A DNA stretch of 64,000 nt from G963674835 sp963674835 (GTDB lineage Bacteria > Planctomycetota > Planctomycetia > Pirellulales > Thermoguttaceae): contig CAXXKC010000002.1 of assembly GCA_963674835.2 (NCBI GenBank), positions 1,364,001 to 1,428,000 on the forward strand, given 5' to 3'. Below the pieces are notes generated by a model. That model was not told the origin of the DNA. It searched no databases and saw only the letters and a program-made list of their open reading frames with translations. Numbering within the stretch: position 1 is the first letter of the stretch; each line of letters starts with the position of its first letter. Of this stretch, positions 62,659 through 64,000 are shown one piece after another. A program made the translations under genes and the position numbers.

Positions 62659-63612
62659 ATGACGTTGCTGTACGAGGATCGCTGCTTTCTTCAGCACGAG
62701 ACAGGCGCTCATCCGGAACGGGCGGAGCGAATCCGGCAGATTCACCAGCGCCTGGAGCACTTGGGCTTGGACCAACGCTGCCACCGACCCGAGTGGCAGC
62801 CGGTAGCCCGATATCAGTTGGCTCGCGTGCATTCCCTGCGCTACGTCGACGAGGTCTGGGCGGTGGCAAAGTCCGGTGGCGGCGATCTCGACGTAGATAC
62901 CGTGGTCAGCCCATCATCGTACGACGTCGCCCTACTGGCCGCAGGCACTGTGTGCGACGCGACCCAGCGGATCGTGCGGGGTGACGATACGCAGGCGATA
63001 TGCTTGGTGCGCCCGCCGGGACACCATGCACTGAGCGGGCGGGCAATGGGGTTCTGTCTGTTCAACAACGTGGCCGTGGCCGCCAAATCGGCCACGGACG
63101 AATTGAGCCTAGATCGGGTACTGATCGTCGATTGGGATGTCCACCACGGCAACGGCACTCAGGCAACGTTCTGGGAAGACCCGCGCGTGGGGTTCTTCTC
63201 CATCCATCGATGGCCCTTCTTTCCGGGATCCGGGCTGGAGGATGAGACCGGCGGCGGAGACGGCCTGGGAGCCACGTTCAATGTGCCGGTGGCGTTCGGC
63301 ACCACCCGTGAAGAGTACTTGGCGCTCTTCAGCTCGAACCTGGAACGGTTTGCCGCCAAAATCAAACCGCAACTGGTCTTCATCAGCGCAGGTTGGGACA
63401 CGCACCGTCTGGACCCGGTCGGCAATCTCGGCCTGGAAGTCGAAGACTATGCAACGCTGACGAACATCGTGCTCGACGTGGCAGATCAGTACGCGGGCGG
63501 CAAGGTGATCAGCGTTCTGGAGGGCGGCTACGATCCGGAGGTTGTCGCCGAGGCAGTGACACTGCATCTGTCTGAGATGCTTAAGCGGCAGGACCACAAG
63601 GGCGAGAAGTGA
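62659..63612 (+). CDS. Histone-deacetylase/acetoin-utilisation-family hydrolase
   Basis: A 317-residue zinc amidohydrolase related to class II HDACs and polyamine deacetylases. Active-site histidines His122 and His123 (RPPGHHA), zinc ligands Asp160, His162 (DWDVHHGNGTQ) and Asp247 (AGWDTH), and catalytic Tyr291 (EGGYD) are all present, so it should be active. The natural substrate, an acetyl-lysine or acetyl-polyamine, is unknown. Independent promoter at 62532-62561. Confidence 0.93.
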   Translation: MTLLYEDRCFLQHETGAHPERAERIRQIHQRLEHLGLDQRCHRPEWQPVARYQLARVHSLRYVDEVWAVAKSGGGDLDVDTVVSPSSYDVALLAAGTVCDATQRIVRGDDTQAICLVRPPGHHALSGRAMGFCLFNNVAVAAKSATDELSLDRVLIVDWDVHHGNGTQATFWEDPRVGFFSIHRWPFFPGSGLEDETGGGDGLGATFNVPVAFGTTREEYLALFSSNLERFAAKIKPQLVFISAGWDTHRLDPVGNLGLEVEDYATLTNIVLDVADQYAGGKVISVLEGGYDPEVVAEAVTLHLSEMLKRQDHKGEK

Positions 63613-63924
63613 GCTCGAGTGGGTTTGGCCGCCCTCAGCCCCGTCCCGTCTCCTGCGAGCGAGGCTGGCACAGGCTGCCTGCCTCCCTTCTATACATCGC
63701 AATTCTCGGTGTTCTGGTTGGTTCGCTGCGCGTGGTCAATACCAACTAACCATAGGTGTGAACTGGCTTTTTGGGATTTCGGAAATGGTCCCACGAAAAC
63801 GTTGACGGGGTGGTGTGAATAACTATACTTAGGGTCACATTGTCATACCCTGATGCGGGTTGTGTCGCATCGTAACGCGCTCGATTCAGCGTTTTAAGCG
63901 TCGGTCCGTCGGGGAGGAAGTGCG
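63613..63924 (+). promoter_or_regulatory. Intergenic region with promoter and leader hairpin
   Basis: TTGACG (63802-63807), 16-base spacer, TATACT (63824-63829) makes a good promoter for the gene at 63925. Its leader holds a hairpin, GATGCG (63852-63857) with CGCATC (63866-63871). The remaining part (63613-63800) shows no gene. Confidence 0.6.
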
Positions 63925-64000
63925 GTGGTACGACCTACTTCGATACTGTTGTGGACGGTGGCGGCGGTCGCGTTTGCCTTGGCTTGTGCTCCGAACGCCG
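63925..64000 (+). CDS. Start of an exported protein (cut by window end)
   Basis: A GTG start six bases after GGGGAGGA opens a frame of 25 residues beginning MVRPTSILLWTVAAVAF and reaching the window edge. The hydrophobic run followed by ALACAPN is a signal peptide, possibly lipoprotein type. Nothing of the mature protein is visible. Confidence 0.6.
   Translation, partial: MVRPTSILLWTVAAVAFALACAPNA

Overview
The window reads as a chromosomal segment of a planctomycete, probably from the Pirellulales/Lacipirellulaceae side of the phylum. The evidence is the gene content: a formylglycine-type sulfatase, a Tat-exported Gfo/Idh/MocA oxidoreductase, a heparinase II/III-like lyase, a huge secreted protein with hydrazine-synthase-alpha-like and CXXCH haem domains, a PEP-CTERM protein, a PQQ-type propeller protein beginning with the DWPQWRG signature, HEAT-repeat lipoproteins, and outer-membrane genes (TonB receptor, LptF/LptG, LpxL-like). 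The DNA is GC-rich, so many long open frames are antisense shadows of real genes. About 46 genes are supported. No rRNA, tRNA, CRISPR array, transposase or phage gene is visible.

Layout. 0-5.5 kb: sulfatase bracketed by inverted copies of a ~91-bp hairpin repeat, an exported DsrE-like protein, and a catalase behind a PerR-type regulator with a clear promoter/operator. 5.5-24 kb: an accessory polysaccharide region. It holds a propeller-type glycoside hydrolase, Gfo/Idh oxidoreductase and heparinase-like lyase on the minus strand; divergent promoters; then an SGNH esterase coupled to the giant di-haem protein; a glycine-rich PEP-CTERM protein; and a minus-strand trio (heparinase-like protein, polytopic membrane protein, TIM-barrel glycosidase). 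24-37 kb: housekeeping genes (YdjY-like lipoprotein, response regulator, aat, tyrA, purSL fusion, TonB receptor, purQ, spoVG with a zinc-ribbon insertion, ispE, dedA) and a PQQ-like propeller. 38-42.4 kb: two secreted glycosidases. 42.4-64 kb: xerC, ispG, a HExxH peptidase lipoprotein, a double GNAT protein, lpxL and lptF/G-like genes, an aldo/keto reductase, SDR, ispD, a stand-alone FadB-type hydroxyacyl-CoA dehydrogenase, two HEAT-repeat proteins, a histone-deacetylase-family hydrolase, and the start of an exported protein cut by the window end.

How the genes may work together. The 5.5-24 kb and 38-42 kb genes look like a dispersed toolkit for sulfated or uronate-rich polysaccharides (desulfation, de-esterification, lyase cleavage, hydrolysis, sugar oxidation). 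Three MEP isoprenoid genes (ispD, ispE, ispG) lie in separate places. PurL carries a PurS-like N-terminal region and is split from purQ by a TonB receptor gene. Function calls rest on motif recognition by eye; no database search was run.
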